A model generated the notes under the pieces. The model was not told where the DNA came from and ran no database searches. It saw only the letters and a list, made by a program, of their open reading frames with translations. From Acinetobacter sp. SAAs474 (GTDB taxonomy: Bacteria; Pseudomonadota; Gammaproteobacteria; Pseudomonadales; Moraxellaceae): 64,000 nt of DNA. Both the position numbers and the translations under genes were made by a program. The stretch covers positions 3,162,001 to 3,226,000 of the forward strand of contig NZ_CP127915.1 of NCBI RefSeq assembly GCF_032823475.1. Reading direction: 5' to 3'. Each line of letters starts with the position of its first letter. Positions within the stretch are counted from its first letter, which is position 1. Shown piece by piece: positions 18,901 to 27,730 of this stretch.

Positions 18901-19859
18901 ACTCTTATTCCAAGATCCGCCCTACCTTTCGGACTATTGCTAGATATTTTCTGACAGCACGAACAAATCTGGGTTGTGAAACTTTCGTTTACTTCTTCAA
19001 ACAATACTCCCGCGTTCTCGCATTTATACTTGAGCATTGTTTTAAATGCTGAAAACCCTGTATCTAAAACAGATTTAGCCATTTTAGTTTTTACAAGTTT
19101 TTTAGCACTCAAATTACCAACAACAATCATTGCATTTTCTTTAACAAGCTTAGTGCTTGCCTTATGCAAGTAATCTTGACGGCTGTTTTTAATCTTTGCA
19201 TGTATCGCACGTACACGGCGTTTATTCTTTGCCCGTTGTGCAATCCCTAGTTTTTGCTCATATTGACGATAATATTTAGGATTACTAATTATCGTACCGT
19301 CCGAGCATGTAGCAACATCCTTTAAGCCTAGATCAATACCAATTGATTTAGTTGCAGTTGCACTTGGTTTATCTTGTTTAGGTGAGTCAACAACAAGGCA
19401 CACGTACCAACGCCCACGGCTATCTTCTACAAACGATCCGGTTTTAACTGTGTACTTACTTAATCCGTAGCTATCCCATAGTTTGAATTGAGTTTTACCA
19501 TATTGAACAAAACCATCGGCATATCGAATAGCGGACTTTTTAAAAGGTATCCATCCTAAAGAACGTCTAGCCGATTTTTTATTACTAACACGCCAATTTA
19601 ATTTAGCTTTTTTAAATTGTTTACGGCGTATAACTAATTCTTCTGTAACAGCTTGCACTGTTTGACTATGAAGATTGCATTCTTTTGATGTACCTTTTGT
19701 GTACTTAGCAATATCGTATGCAGAAAGAAACTCACCTTTTCTTTTTAAATGCTTAAAACTCAAATCATTTACATAATTCCAGACAAAATTAACCTCTAAC
19801 GCTAATTGATTAAGCGCCTTAACGTGTTTGTCTTTTATGCGTATTTTAAGAGTTTTCAT
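18780..19859 (-). CDS. tnpB: TnpB RNA-guided nuclease with displaced RuvC-II glutamate
   Basis: 359 residues. The N-terminal OrfB/WED-REC region is followed by RuvC-I with D176 (SIGIDLGLKD). At RuvC-II, where IVxE is canonical, it reads IVVG248NLSA, so the usual catalytic glutamate is absent. A conserved-looking E292 (EEVNE292SFTTQ) lies 44 residues on. The zinc ribbon is C299-x2-C302 and C323-x-C325, and RuvC-III is RD332LNSAKNIL. The same rearrangement has been described for Fanzor proteins and a related TnpB clade, so the enzyme may still be active. No stop or frameshift interrupts it. It is the only gene of its element. Confidence 0.92.
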   Translation of the reverse strand: MKTLKIRIKDKHVKALNQLALEVNFVWNYVNDLSFKHLKRKGEFLSAYDIAKYTKGTSKECNLHSQTVQAVTEELVIRRKQFKKAKLNWRVSNKKSARRSLGWIPFKKSAIRYADGFVQYGKTQFKLWDSYGLSKYTVKTGSFVEDSRGRWYVCLVVDSPKQDKPSATATKSIGIDLGLKDVATCSDGTIISNPKYYRQYEQKLGIAQRAKNKRRVRAIHAKIKNSRQDYLHKASTKLVKENAMIVVGNLSAKKLVKTKMAKSVLDTGFSAFKTMLKYKCENAGVLFEEVNESFTTQICSCCQKISSNSPKGRADLGIRVWKCECGSINQRDLNSAKNILLTKQCFSGHERLAVGISVL

Positions 19860-19981
19860 AGCTTAATTATAGTACAAAGAAAATACGCACAGCGTTGTAA
19901 GTCGAGGCTATGCGTCATAAGGTGTCGTATGGCTTAACGCCACTCGCTTATATCTCCGTCTTAAAAGACGAGGTTTTACGC

Positions 19982-20470
19982 TCAATGTGATAAATATTCA
20001 ATATTACGCGGGCCGCCTGTCGCATATTTGATTTGTTCCATAGAATACAGCTCACCAATAAACCATCCACCCGATTGTAGGGATTGCCGAATACCCTGTA
20101 GTACTTGTTGTTGGGTATGCTGATCAAAATGGCCGAAAACACAAATTACATTTTGATAAGCTTGATTGGGCCATATCACTTCTGTTAAATCAACCTGACG
20201 TAATGTTAACTTAAGATCAATTGCTTGTGCTTTTGCGGCCAAAGATTGTAAAGCAACTTCAGCATAATCCCAGACTTCTGCTGAAAATTCAGTATTATGC
20301 TGGCGAGCCTGTTGTGCCAAATATAAAATATTGCGCCCTTCACCTTCAGCAATCGCCAGTGTATTGCCTTGGATAGGAATGGTTTGTGCAATTTCCTGAA
20401 TAAACTGATTCGCTGCTGTGCCATACAAATCTTGAGTTTGACGGTATAACCTATCCCAATCTTGACGCAT
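19982..20470 (-). pseudogene. 5' part of a class I SAM-dependent methyltransferase, split by the TnpB element
   Basis: 162 residues from the ATG at 20470; TTG at 20479 is the only other start and is weaker. The SAM-binding motif is LAIAEGEGRNILYLAQQA near residues 35-52, then VWDYAEVAL and VICVFGHFD. Relatives are TehB-like methyltransferases. The frame ends at RNIEYLSH and a TGA made at the element border. The C-terminal 27 residues are at 18679-18762. Compared with the family as I remember it, about 15-20 residues between the parts are missing. It was the last gene of the sigma-54 operon, 20 bases after the AhpD-like gene. Confidence 0.8.
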
Positions 20471-20490
20471 TGATTCCAATCCCGAAGAAA

Positions 20491-20829
20491 TTACTGAGTA
20501 GAAAATTCTTTAAATGCTTCTAAGGCATTGGCTGCATACATCAATGAAGGACCTCCGCCCATATATACAGCAACACCTAAAATCTCTTCCAATTCTGCTA
20601 GGCTGACCCCCATTTTAACTAAGGTTCTAACATGAAAACCAATACAACCATCACAACGATTGGCAACACCAATGGCTAAAGCAATTAATTCTTTAGTTTT
20701 AGCACTCACGACCCCATCATGCATTGCGGCTTGAGATAATTGATTAAAACTCTTCATTAAATCAGGCTTATCCTGAGTTAAAGTTCTTAATTGACCCGAA
20801 ATATTTTGTGTCAGCTGTTGATATTTCAT
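20491..20829 (-). CDS. AhpD/carboxymuconolactone decarboxylase-family protein
   Basis: 112 residues, all helical. The AhpD-type redox motif CDGCIGFH (about 49-56) is preceded by the conserved KELIALAIGVA. Proteins of this size are usually peroxidase-like disulfide reductases rather than true decarboxylases. It lies 49 bases after the rhodanese gene in the sigma-54 operon, suggesting thiol or persulfide redox chemistry linked to sulfur transfer. Confidence 0.85.
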   Translation of the reverse strand: MKYQQLTQNISGQLRTLTQDKPDLMKSFNQLSQAAMHDGVVSAKTKELIALAIGVANRCDGCIGFHVRTLVKMGVSLAELEEILGVAVYMGGGPSLMYAANALEAFKEFSTQ

Positions 20830-20878
20830 TTTGTTTCATCCTCAATCATGGTATTTATCGTTAATGTTGCCATTTAAA

Positions 20879-21277
20879 TCAATGGGTCTGAATTGGATAG
20901 CCGTGTTGTTGCCATGCCTCATATCCTCCCTGTATCGACTTAACCTGAGTAAAGCCCATACGTTGTAAAGTTTCTGCTGCCAACGCAGAACGCCCACTCG
21001 TACCACAAATTAGATAAATGGGTTGGTCTTTAAGAAACGTTAATGCCGCTATAGGTTCTACATATGCAGCAGCAATCGGATGTTGGCAGATTTTCATTTC
21101 TAACACGCCACGCGGAAAATTAACGGCACCAGCAATGGCACCTGCTTGAAATTCGTCAGGTTCACGAACATCAATTAAAATAGGTTGCGTTTCTTTAATC
21201 ACAGCAAAAAATTCATCAACACCGATTTCATTAATTTGACTTTTTGCCTGTTGTATCAGTTGTTCTGCTGTTTTCAT
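20879..21277 (-). CDS. Rhodanese-like sulfurtransferase
   Basis: 132 residues, a single rhodanese domain. The family hallmark LIDVREPDEFQAGAI is at 35-49. The active loop is C91GTSGR96, with the catalytic cysteine and closing arginine in place, so it should form a persulfide. An N-terminal helix precedes the domain and there is no signal peptide. It is the second gene of the TSUP operon, about 114 bases after the exporter gene. Confidence 0.92.
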   Translation of the reverse strand: MKTAEQLIQQAKSQINEIGVDEFFAVIKETQPILIDVREPDEFQAGAIAGAVNFPRGVLEMKICQHPIAAAYVEPIAALTFLKDQPIYLICGTSGRSALAAETLQRMGFTQVKSIQGGYEAWQQHGYPIQTH

Positions 21278-21391
21278 CTATATACTCATCTTTTTTAACT
21301 GTTATTTCATCTGTTATAAATCACAACATATAACGTGAAAAGTTTTTTAAAGTTGTTTGTTGTAAGCTGTAATGTCACTGCTCTGCATCCT

Positions 21392-22174
21392 TTAACTCAT
21401 AATGACTGAAGCAATTAAATAAAATGCGACAGCAATCACCGTGGTGGCAAAAATTTTTTGTACCCAGAGCATATTAATTTTATTGATCAAAATACGACCA
21501 AACAACATACCACCAATGCAAGCCATCACAAAACTGACTGTAATCGATTGTGGATAATCAAACCCATCCAGCAGATGCATCACAATACTGATCATGCCAA
21601 TCAGAAAAATGATCATTAATGAGGTTGCCACAATACTTTTCATGTCTAGATTAGTAACCTTACGTAATGCAGGCACAATGACAAAGCCACCACCAACACC
21701 CAATAAACCTGTTAATAACCCTGCAATTAAACCAATAATGGCCAACAAAACTGTTGTGTTAATATTCCAAATCAAACGTCCTGTCTGATGATTGACTTGA
21801 CAGAGTGCATGACCTTTTATTTGATCTTGCTTAAAAAATATTCGATATGCGACCCATAACATAATTAAACTGAATGTCACTGTTAGCCAAGTCGGCGATA
21901 TAATATTGGCCCATTGCACACCATAATGAGCAGCTGGAATACTCATCAAGGCAATCCAAAGTGCTGCACGATAACGAACGATCTTTTTCAATAAACCTTC
22001 AACACTGCCAATCAATGCAGATAAAGTAATGGCAAGTAAACCCACAGGAGCGGCTTGTGTAACATTCCATCCTTGGCTGGCAATTAATGCAGGCACAGCT
22101 AAAATGCCTCCGCCAGCACCAGTGAGACCCAATAAAGTACCAATCAGTAATCCTTCAAGTATTAACATCCACAT
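21392..22174 (-). CDS. TSUP/TauE-SafE family sulfite or sulfonate exporter
   Basis: 260 residues with about eight membrane segments in two halves. Each half opens with the family Gly-rich motif: LLGLTGAGGGILAVPALI near 15-32 and LLTGLLGVGGGFVIVPAL near 152-170. AGAGG is 7 or more bases before the ATG. It is the first gene behind a clear sigma-54 promoter and is followed by a rhodanese and an AhpD-like gene. Movement of a sulfur oxyanion or thiol acid is therefore likely. The exact substrate is not visible. Confidence 0.88.
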   Translation of the reverse strand: MWMLILEGLLIGTLLGLTGAGGGILAVPALIASQGWNVTQAAPVGLLAITLSALIGSVEGLLKKIVRYRAALWIALMSIPAAHYGVQWANIISPTWLTVTFSLIMLWVAYRIFFKQDQIKGHALCQVNHQTGRLIWNINTTVLLAIIGLIAGLLTGLLGVGGGFVIVPALRKVTNLDMKSIVATSLMIIFLIGMISIVMHLLDGFDYPQSITVSFVMACIGGMLFGRILINKINMLWVQKIFATTVIAVAFYLIASVIMS

Positions 22175-22252
22175 GATGGACTTCCTCTTTTAATGAATAG
22201 CTCTGGATATCAGGTCAATACATCTCTACCAGACCATATAACGACTCTTCTT

Positions 22253-22270
22253 TTGCAAACTTAGTGCCAA
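22253..22270 (-). promoter_or_regulatory. Sigma-54 (RpoN) promoter of the TSUP operon
   Basis: On the minus strand the sequence reads TTGGCACTAAGTTTGCAA, with GG and GC exactly 10 bases apart as the -24/-12 consensus requires. It points at the TSUP gene, with the start codon about 80 bases away. An activator of the matching class is encoded just beyond. Confidence 0.9.
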
Positions 22271-22367
22271 AAAAAAATTTAAAATAAGATCGTTAATAAA
22301 AACAATATATTAAATAATATTATTTATTTTAATAGAATAATTACACTTTTTTATTGCAACCATTTAT

Positions 22368-22413
22368 GTTTCAATAATGTTTCAATAGTATATAAATGAA
22401 ACATTATTGAAAC
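22368..22413. promoter_or_regulatory. Long palindromic operator directly abutting the activator start codon
   Basis: Two perfect 17-base arms (22368-22384 and 22397-22413) flank a 12-base spacer. Each arm holds two TGTTTCA-like half sites in direct repeat. The right arm ends at the base before the ATG at 22414. The site is about 100 bases upstream of the sigma-54 promoter, the normal place for an enhancer site. Binding would also block translation or transcription of the activator gene itself. Confidence 0.75.
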
Positions 22414-23694
22414 ATGATCAAAACGCCAATAGATTTTGCCACGCAAAGTGATTTAGATCATTTTTTACGCTGTTTACAACATCTCAATCCAGATAGCCTG
22501 ATTTGGCTTAAAGATCAAGATCGCCATGAATGGATCTATCAATATACATCGCCAAGATTTGAACCTGTATGTTTGGCTGCTATCAGCCAGCAATTAAATA
22601 TGAGCACAGCATTACAGGGAGAAATTGTTGTTCCCGATTGTGCACAGCGATGGTCTTACTCTTCTTTGACAATCAAAATAATTGAGCAATCATTAACAGG
22701 TAGAATCTTTTTCGTTATGCATCCATCTCCATTACATGCGCAAAATGCCACAGCACAGTTAGATTTGGCACAGATGTTCCATAGCCATTCTGCAAAAATG
22801 CAGCATATGTTTTCCATTATTCAACGTGTTGCTAAAACTGAATTTCCTGTTTTGGTTCGAGGTGAATCTGGTAGCGGTAAAGAATTAGTTGCACAGGCAA
22901 TTCATCGTTTAAGTCAACGCCATGATCGAGTCTTTATTGCAATTAACTGTGCAGCACTCAACACGCATATTCTAGAAAGTGAACTTTTTGGTCATGTCAA
23001 AGGGGCTTTTACAGGTGCTATCCGTGACCATAAAGGTGTATTTGAGCGTGCTGAAGGAGGAACATTATTTCTGGATGAAATTGCAGAAATTCCACTTGAA
23101 TTACAGGCAAAATTATTACGTGTTTTAGAAACAGCCGAATTTACTCCACTTGGTGGTGAAAAATCAATCAAAGCAAATGTTCGGATTATTAGTGCCACAC
23201 ATCGTGCTTTAAGAGAAGAAGTACGCTTAGGTAAATTTCGTCAGGATTTACTCTATCGTTTACGCGTCATTCCGATTTTTGTACCACCATTACGTGAGCG
23301 CAAAGAAGATATCCCATTACTCACACAATTTATTTTACAACAACAGACTGAACTTAACCCGACGATTTCTATACAAGCGCTACAGGTCTTACAACACTAC
23401 GATTGGCCTGGTAATGTCCGCGAATTAAAAAATACTCTATTGTATGCGTTGGCAATGTCAGATCAACGTCAGCAAATTGAACAATATGATCTACCTGATG
23501 AAATTATAGAATCTCCTCTGGAGAATATGATAGAGAGCGAAGTTCAGCAGATTCATCCTTACGATCAGAAAATAAATGCTGTACAGCTACAGCAATTATT
23601 AGAAAAATATAACTATCAAACTGCACCTATTTTAAGAATTCTCGGTATCAGTCGGACCACACTATGGCGTTATCGCAAAAAATATAATATATAG
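22414..23694 (+). CDS. Sigma-54-dependent transcriptional activator
   Basis: 426 residues. The N-terminal sensory region (about 1-115) has no recognisable receiver or GAF motif. The AAA+ domain follows with Walker A GESGSGKE at 150-157, the sigma-54 contact loop GAFTGA at 197-202, Walker B FLDEIAE (D221/E222), and the arginine-finger region DLLYRLRVIPIFVPPLRER. The C-terminal Fis-type helix-turn-helix ends APILRILGISRTTLWRYRKK. It is divergent from the TSUP operon and almost certainly its activator. The signal is unknown. Confidence 0.93.
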   Translation: MIKTPIDFATQSDLDHFLRCLQHLNPDSLIWLKDQDRHEWIYQYTSPRFEPVCLAAISQQLNMSTALQGEIVVPDCAQRWSYSSLTIKIIEQSLTGRIFFVMHPSPLHAQNATAQLDLAQMFHSHSAKMQHMFSIIQRVAKTEFPVLVRGESGSGKELVAQAIHRLSQRHDRVFIAINCAALNTHILESELFGHVKGAFTGAIRDHKGVFERAEGGTLFLDEIAEIPLELQAKLLRVLETAEFTPLGGEKSIKANVRIISATHRALREEVRLGKFRQDLLYRLRVIPIFVPPLRERKEDIPLLTQFILQQQTELNPTISIQALQVLQHYDWPGNVRELKNTLLYALAMSDQRQQIEQYDLPDEIIESPLENMIESEVQQIHPYDQKINAVQLQQLLEKYNYQTAPILRILGISRTTLWRYRKKYNI

Positions 23695-23816
23695 CTTCAG
23701 TCATCAATATAGATTACGATAATAAGCCATAAAACGGGTTTATTTTTGCTATGGTAAAGTGCAATTCATCATGAGCAGTATCCTAAATTCATCTATTTTT
23801 TATTTGATCATCACGA

Positions 23817-24569
23817 TTAAAAACAGATGACCCCTTCAATCGCAGGTTGCTGCTTTGTATCGACGGCAAGAGTAGATATTGCGATCGCATCAATGACACG
23901 ATTTAATGAATTTTGATAGCTTTTCACAATGTCTACAAAATCTTTGCCTGAATCCACTGAGTTTTTAAAATTCATACGACAACTTAATTGATGAGGATAT
24001 TGTCCTTGTGAAAGTTTATTTGGACTCGCATCATGACGCTTAATAACCCAAGCAGCCATCACTTCGATATCCGTCGCTGCTTTGTCAGCATGCTCGACAA
24101 TATCAAAACGAGAAAACTCTGTTGCAATGGTATACCATGTTTTACCACCTGTTAAACCGTTTTGATATACGTCTATGGCACCCAGTTTTTGCTGCAAACC
24201 CGCAGATAAACCGCTATGTAATTCGTCACTTAAACTAGAGGTCCAGCGTTGCTGATCGAGCATATACGATACACCATTAGATTTCTGTAATACCATTAAT
24301 GACGTATCTAAACGCTGAGGTAATCCTACAGGAAGGACTTCAATCAATTTCACTGGTGAACTGGCCAAAGGGGTAAGTTTTGGCGTTAAAGTATAAAATT
24401 GAGGTGACACGGACCGATAACATCCCGCCAGACTCAGTAGTATGACGCTCAAAGCGAATATCCATGCTATGCGATGATATATTACGACAGATGAGTTCGC
24501 TCGATTTTTATACGCATCGATCTTTTTTTGACTGAACCCGATCCATTTTAATTTTAGTTTATTGAGCAT
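23817..24569 (-). CDS. pqiC: PqiC-type outer-membrane lipoprotein of an MCE transport system
   Basis: 250 residues from the ATG at 24569, which overlaps the end of pqiB by 11 bases. There is a long basic N-terminus, then a membrane helix and lipobox LLSLAGC (about 45-51). The ABC-type auxiliary domain follows (QFYTLTPKL...VKLIEVLPVGLPQRLD). PqiC forms the outer-membrane part of the PqiABC lipid-transport tunnel. A longer start at 24593 exists but adds nothing typical. Confidence 0.85.
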   Translation of the reverse strand: MLNKLKLKWIGFSQKKIDAYKNRANSSVVIYHRIAWIFALSVILLSLAGCYRSVSPQFYTLTPKLTPLASSPVKLIEVLPVGLPQRLDTSLMVLQKSNGVSYMLDQQRWTSSLSDELHSGLSAGLQQKLGAIDVYQNGLTGGKTWYTIATEFSRFDIVEHADKAATDIEVMAAWVIKRHDASPNKLSQGQYPHQLSCRMNFKNSVDSGKDFVDIVKSYQNSLNRVIDAIAISTLAVDTKQQPAIEGVICF

Positions 24570-26253
24570 GTTTCGTCTCCGGCTTTTTACCACGAATCAG
24601 CGATTCTGGATGCTGTTCAATATAGTCGGCCATTAATTGTATTGATGCAGCAGCACGTGTCATTTGTTGTACAGCACGACGGATATCTTGCTGCATTGGT
24701 GCATCACTCGATAAAATAGATTCCGATGATCGCATGGTTTGACGTAGCTGATCTAAAGTGGCTTGCATCTCTGGTGCCAATTGACCATCTAGTCGTTTAA
24801 CCAATTGATCTGTAGAATGAATAGCGCTATTCATACTATTTAAAGTCTGGCGAACATCACCACCAATTTCATTCAATGGAAACTTACTCAGTTTATCTGC
24901 AATCATTGAAACTTGAGCTTGTAAATCACTCAGTTCTGTTGGCATGGTTGGAACTTCAACCACATGATTTGACAATACTTTTAATTTTGCTGGTTTGGCA
25001 CGCGGAAATTGACCAAAAGCAATATAGTTTTGGCCTGTTAACAAGTTACCTGTACGCATTTGTGCACGCCAGCCACGCTTGATAAATTGTTTAAAAATAT
25101 CACCATTTGGATTAATTTCAGAGCCATCAGCCAAGCGTAATGGGTAAATGACAGCATCAACACGCATACGCATTTGCGTATGATGATCACTAAACTCTGC
25201 ATTGATTGACGTCACTTTACCAATATCAATACCCATAAAGTCAATCGGTGCACCCGCACTTAAACCACGTAATGACTGCTCAAAATACATCACAATTGGA
25301 TATCCCTTACCATCTGGATTTTTCAATGCATCTGTCTGTGAAGCTTTCAACTCAAAAGTATTGCCATTTAATGCTGCTTTTGCGACTGGCGCATGCTCTG
25401 GATAACCAAATGCGATACCACCTGAAACAATACTGGTCAACGATTGTGTTTTTAAATTAAATCCTGACGCATTTAAGCTTATATCAATGCCACTGGCTTG
25501 CCAAAAACGTGCATTAGTTGTCACAAACTTATCATAAGGTGCGCGAATAAAAATACGTAATTCGACCTTGGTTCCATCATTGGACAGTTTATATGCCGTA
25601 ATTTGCCCTACATTAATACGACGATAATAAATCGGTGAACCAATATCCAATGAACCTAAATCACTGGCCTGTAGAAAAAAAGTTTTACCAGGTACATCAG
25701 ATGCCACTACAGGTGGAAATTCCAAGCCAAGAAAATCTGTTTCTTTCTGATGTGCTTTTCCGCCTTCAACCTCAATATAAGGACCTGAAAGTAAAGTATC
25801 GATACCAGAAACCCCATTTGTACCAATACGTGGGCGTACTACCCAAAACTTCGAGTCAGTCGATGCAAAATTACTGGCATCTTTCGTCAACTCAATTTGT
25901 ACAATCACATGAGATAAATCATCTGACAACATAATCTTTCGAACCAAGCCTATATTGACCTGCCTAAATTGCACCGTGGTTTTACCTGCCACCAATCCTT
26001 CTGCAGATCGAAAAGAAACATTAATCGTTGGTCCCACATTCATAAATGCTTTAACTGCCAGTGAAATTGCGATTAATAAAGTGACGATTGGAATAATCCA
26101 AATGAGAGAAGGCTTCCACTTCGCTTTCTTTTTATTTGGCGTTGGCAAGGCATGTTGATGAATTGATTTTATTTCATGATCATTTACTTGTATGCCAACA
26201 GGCTTATTTTGATCTGAAGGTTTATCATTGGTAGTATTTTCAGACATAGGCAT
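24559..26253 (-). CDS. pqiB: PqiB MCE-domain (MlaD-like) lipid transport protein
   Basis: 564 residues. There is a cytoplasmic N-terminus and a single membrane helix (about 48-68). Three MCE domains start near VGPTINVSFRSAEGLVAGKTTVQFR, GKTFFLQASDLGSLDIGSPIYYRR and YPIVMYFEQSLRGLSAGAPIDF. A C-terminal helical region (about 440-540) is the needle-forming part. This is the PqiB layout. It starts 5 bases after the second pqiA-like gene. The complex moves lipids between inner and outer membrane. Confidence 0.93.
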   Translation of the reverse strand: MPMSENTTNDKPSDQNKPVGIQVNDHEIKSIHQHALPTPNKKKAKWKPSLIWIIPIVTLLIAISLAVKAFMNVGPTINVSFRSAEGLVAGKTTVQFRQVNIGLVRKIMLSDDLSHVIVQIELTKDASNFASTDSKFWVVRPRIGTNGVSGIDTLLSGPYIEVEGGKAHQKETDFLGLEFPPVVASDVPGKTFFLQASDLGSLDIGSPIYYRRINVGQITAYKLSNDGTKVELRIFIRAPYDKFVTTNARFWQASGIDISLNASGFNLKTQSLTSIVSGGIAFGYPEHAPVAKAALNGNTFELKASQTDALKNPDGKGYPIVMYFEQSLRGLSAGAPIDFMGIDIGKVTSINAEFSDHHTQMRMRVDAVIYPLRLADGSEINPNGDIFKQFIKRGWRAQMRTGNLLTGQNYIAFGQFPRAKPAKLKVLSNHVVEVPTMPTELSDLQAQVSMIADKLSKFPLNEIGGDVRQTLNSMNSAIHSTDQLVKRLDGQLAPEMQATLDQLRQTMRSSESILSSDAPMQQDIRRAVQQMTRAAASIQLMADYIEQHPESLIRGKKPETKHAQ

Positions 26254-26258
26254 CGTTC

Positions 26259-27071
26259 TTATTGGCTGGTGTTGATGGAGTTATTGATCCGTGAAGTCTC
26301 TTTTTCACTCACAGTAACATATTCAAAGCGAAGAGATTGCTGCTGTGCATCATCAAGTGTAATAAAATAATTATCCCATATCACTCTAGGATCAAAACTC
26401 AATGATGCAAACAAAGTTAAAACCACCACAGCAGCAAACGCGATTGCTCCTGGGCCTGCGAGAATGGTCGCCAAAGACTGAATTTGAATTAAGGCCGTTA
26501 ATAATGCCACCACAAAAACATCAATCATCGACCATCGACCAACAACTTCAACAATCCGATATAATTTAGCACAGGCTTTAGGTGAAAATTTAATACGTTG
26601 TTTTGATTGTAGATGTACCACAAGCAATAAAAAATATAAAATAATTAACTTCAGCATCGGAATAAAAATACTGGCACAAAAAATTATGGTTGCAACCAAA
26701 TAATCGCCACTTTGCCAGAAATAGATTACTCCTGTAAAAATAGTATCTTTCTGACTGCCAAATAAAGAATCGACAATCGTCATGGGTAAAACATTGGCTG
26801 GAATATATAGGATCGTGGCTGCAATTACCAAGGCCAATGTACGAGATAAACTATTTGGTTTACGCATATATAATTTGTTATGACAACGTACACACCGCAA
26901 TTTATCTGTGACGTTTTTTGCCGATATAGAGGCATCATTTAATAAACCGCAACATGGGCAAATTAATAATCCTAAATCATGTGCACGTATCGATTTAGCT
27001 TGCACAACTGCTTGTGCCATATTCTGTTGTTGCTGACTAAGCTGTTGTCGTGAATAAACCGATCGCTTCAT
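26259..27071 (-). CDS. pqiA: PqiA-like inner-membrane protein, second half-size copy
   Basis: 270 residues from the ATG at 27071, which overlaps the preceding stop as ATGA; a GTG at 27080 is possible. An N-terminal zinc-ribbon-like part contains CPCCGLLND and CVRCHNKLY. About four membrane segments follow with RTLALVIAATILYIPANVLPM, the typical PqiA segment. In E. coli the two halves are fused in one 417-residue PqiA; here they are separate genes. Confidence 0.88.
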   Translation of the reverse strand: MKRSVYSRQQLSQQQQNMAQAVVQAKSIRAHDLGLLICPCCGLLNDASISAKNVTDKLRCVRCHNKLYMRKPNSLSRTLALVIAATILYIPANVLPMTIVDSLFGSQKDTIFTGVIYFWQSGDYLVATIIFCASIFIPMLKLIILYFLLLVVHLQSKQRIKFSPKACAKLYRIVEVVGRWSMIDVFVVALLTALIQIQSLATILAGPGAIAFAAVVVLTLFASLSFDPRVIWDNYFITLDDAQQQSLRFEYVTVSEKETSRINNSINTSQ

Positions 27072-27730
27072 GGTAAGCACCTGTCTACTTCATCCCAAAT
27101 ATCTTGCAGTTTCACTGAAGCAATACGAATCATTAAGAGGCTTAATACTGCGAATGCCCATAACGCGATACCTGGTGTAACCACCACCATTCCGACCAAT
27201 TTGACCAGCGTCACCAATACCCCAATTAAAAAAACTTCAATCATGCCCCAAATACGAAATAAAAAGATCAGATGTAATGCTGGAACTAAAAACTTGGGGC
27301 GTACTTTAAGAATGGTCACGCTAGTCAGCACATAAAGAAGCAGTAATATATTGACTAAAGGTACAATAAATGTGGTCATTAAAATTAAACAGCCCACAAA
27401 AATATGATCAATATCAAACATCGCAACGACAGCACCCATTAAAGTCGTTTCGGAATGATTGCCATCGAGTTCAATCGAAATAATTGGGTAGCTATTGGCC
27501 ACCACAAACACAATTAAAGCGGTAACAACTAAGGCCAAAAGTGTGGTTAATGATTTTGGGGGTTGATATAGTTCAGCACCACAGCAGATGCAAAATGCTT
27601 TTTCACCAGCCGCCAATGGCTCTTTTTTATATAGGGTGTCACATTCCTTACATCCCACCAGTTCAGCTAGCGCAATAATTTCTGGTTGCTCAGCTAACTG
27701 GGGGTGAGAATGATTTGAAACATGGCGCAT
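27068..27730 (-). CDS. pqiA: PqiA-like inner-membrane protein, first half-size copy
   Basis: 220 residues and first gene of the operon. The zinc-binding cysteines are in GCKECDTLY and CICCGAEL (about 27-55). About four membrane segments follow, including LLALVVTALIVFVVANSYPIISIEL. It matches the N-terminal half of PqiA. The order pqiA, pqiA, pqiB, pqiC with 4-11 base overlaps or 5-base gaps shows one transcription unit. Confidence 0.88.
   Translation of the reverse strand: MRHVSNHSHPQLAEQPEIIALAELVGCKECDTLYKKEPLAAGEKAFCICCGAELYQPPKSLTTLLALVVTALIVFVVANSYPIISIELDGNHSETTLMGAVVAMFDIDHIFVGCLILMTTFIVPLVNILLLLYVLTSVTILKVRPKFLVPALHLIFLFRIWGMIEVFLIGVLVTLVKLVGMVVVTPGIALWAFAVLSLLMIRIASVKLQDIWDEVDRCLP

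Larger units (their letters stand above)
18763..19985 (-). mobile_element. TnpB-only IS200/IS605-type element inserted in a methyltransferase gene
   Basis: The element carries one gene, tnpB, and no tnpA. At the tnpB-upstream end there is a hairpin CGTCTT/AAGACG (19961-19974). At the downstream end the hairpin 18773-18792 overlaps the tnpB stop. The outer borders are judged from where methyltransferase coding sequence begins again on both sides and may be off by a few bases. TnpA must be supplied from elsewhere; the only tnpA in the window is the relic near 5.9 kb. Confidence 0.7.
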
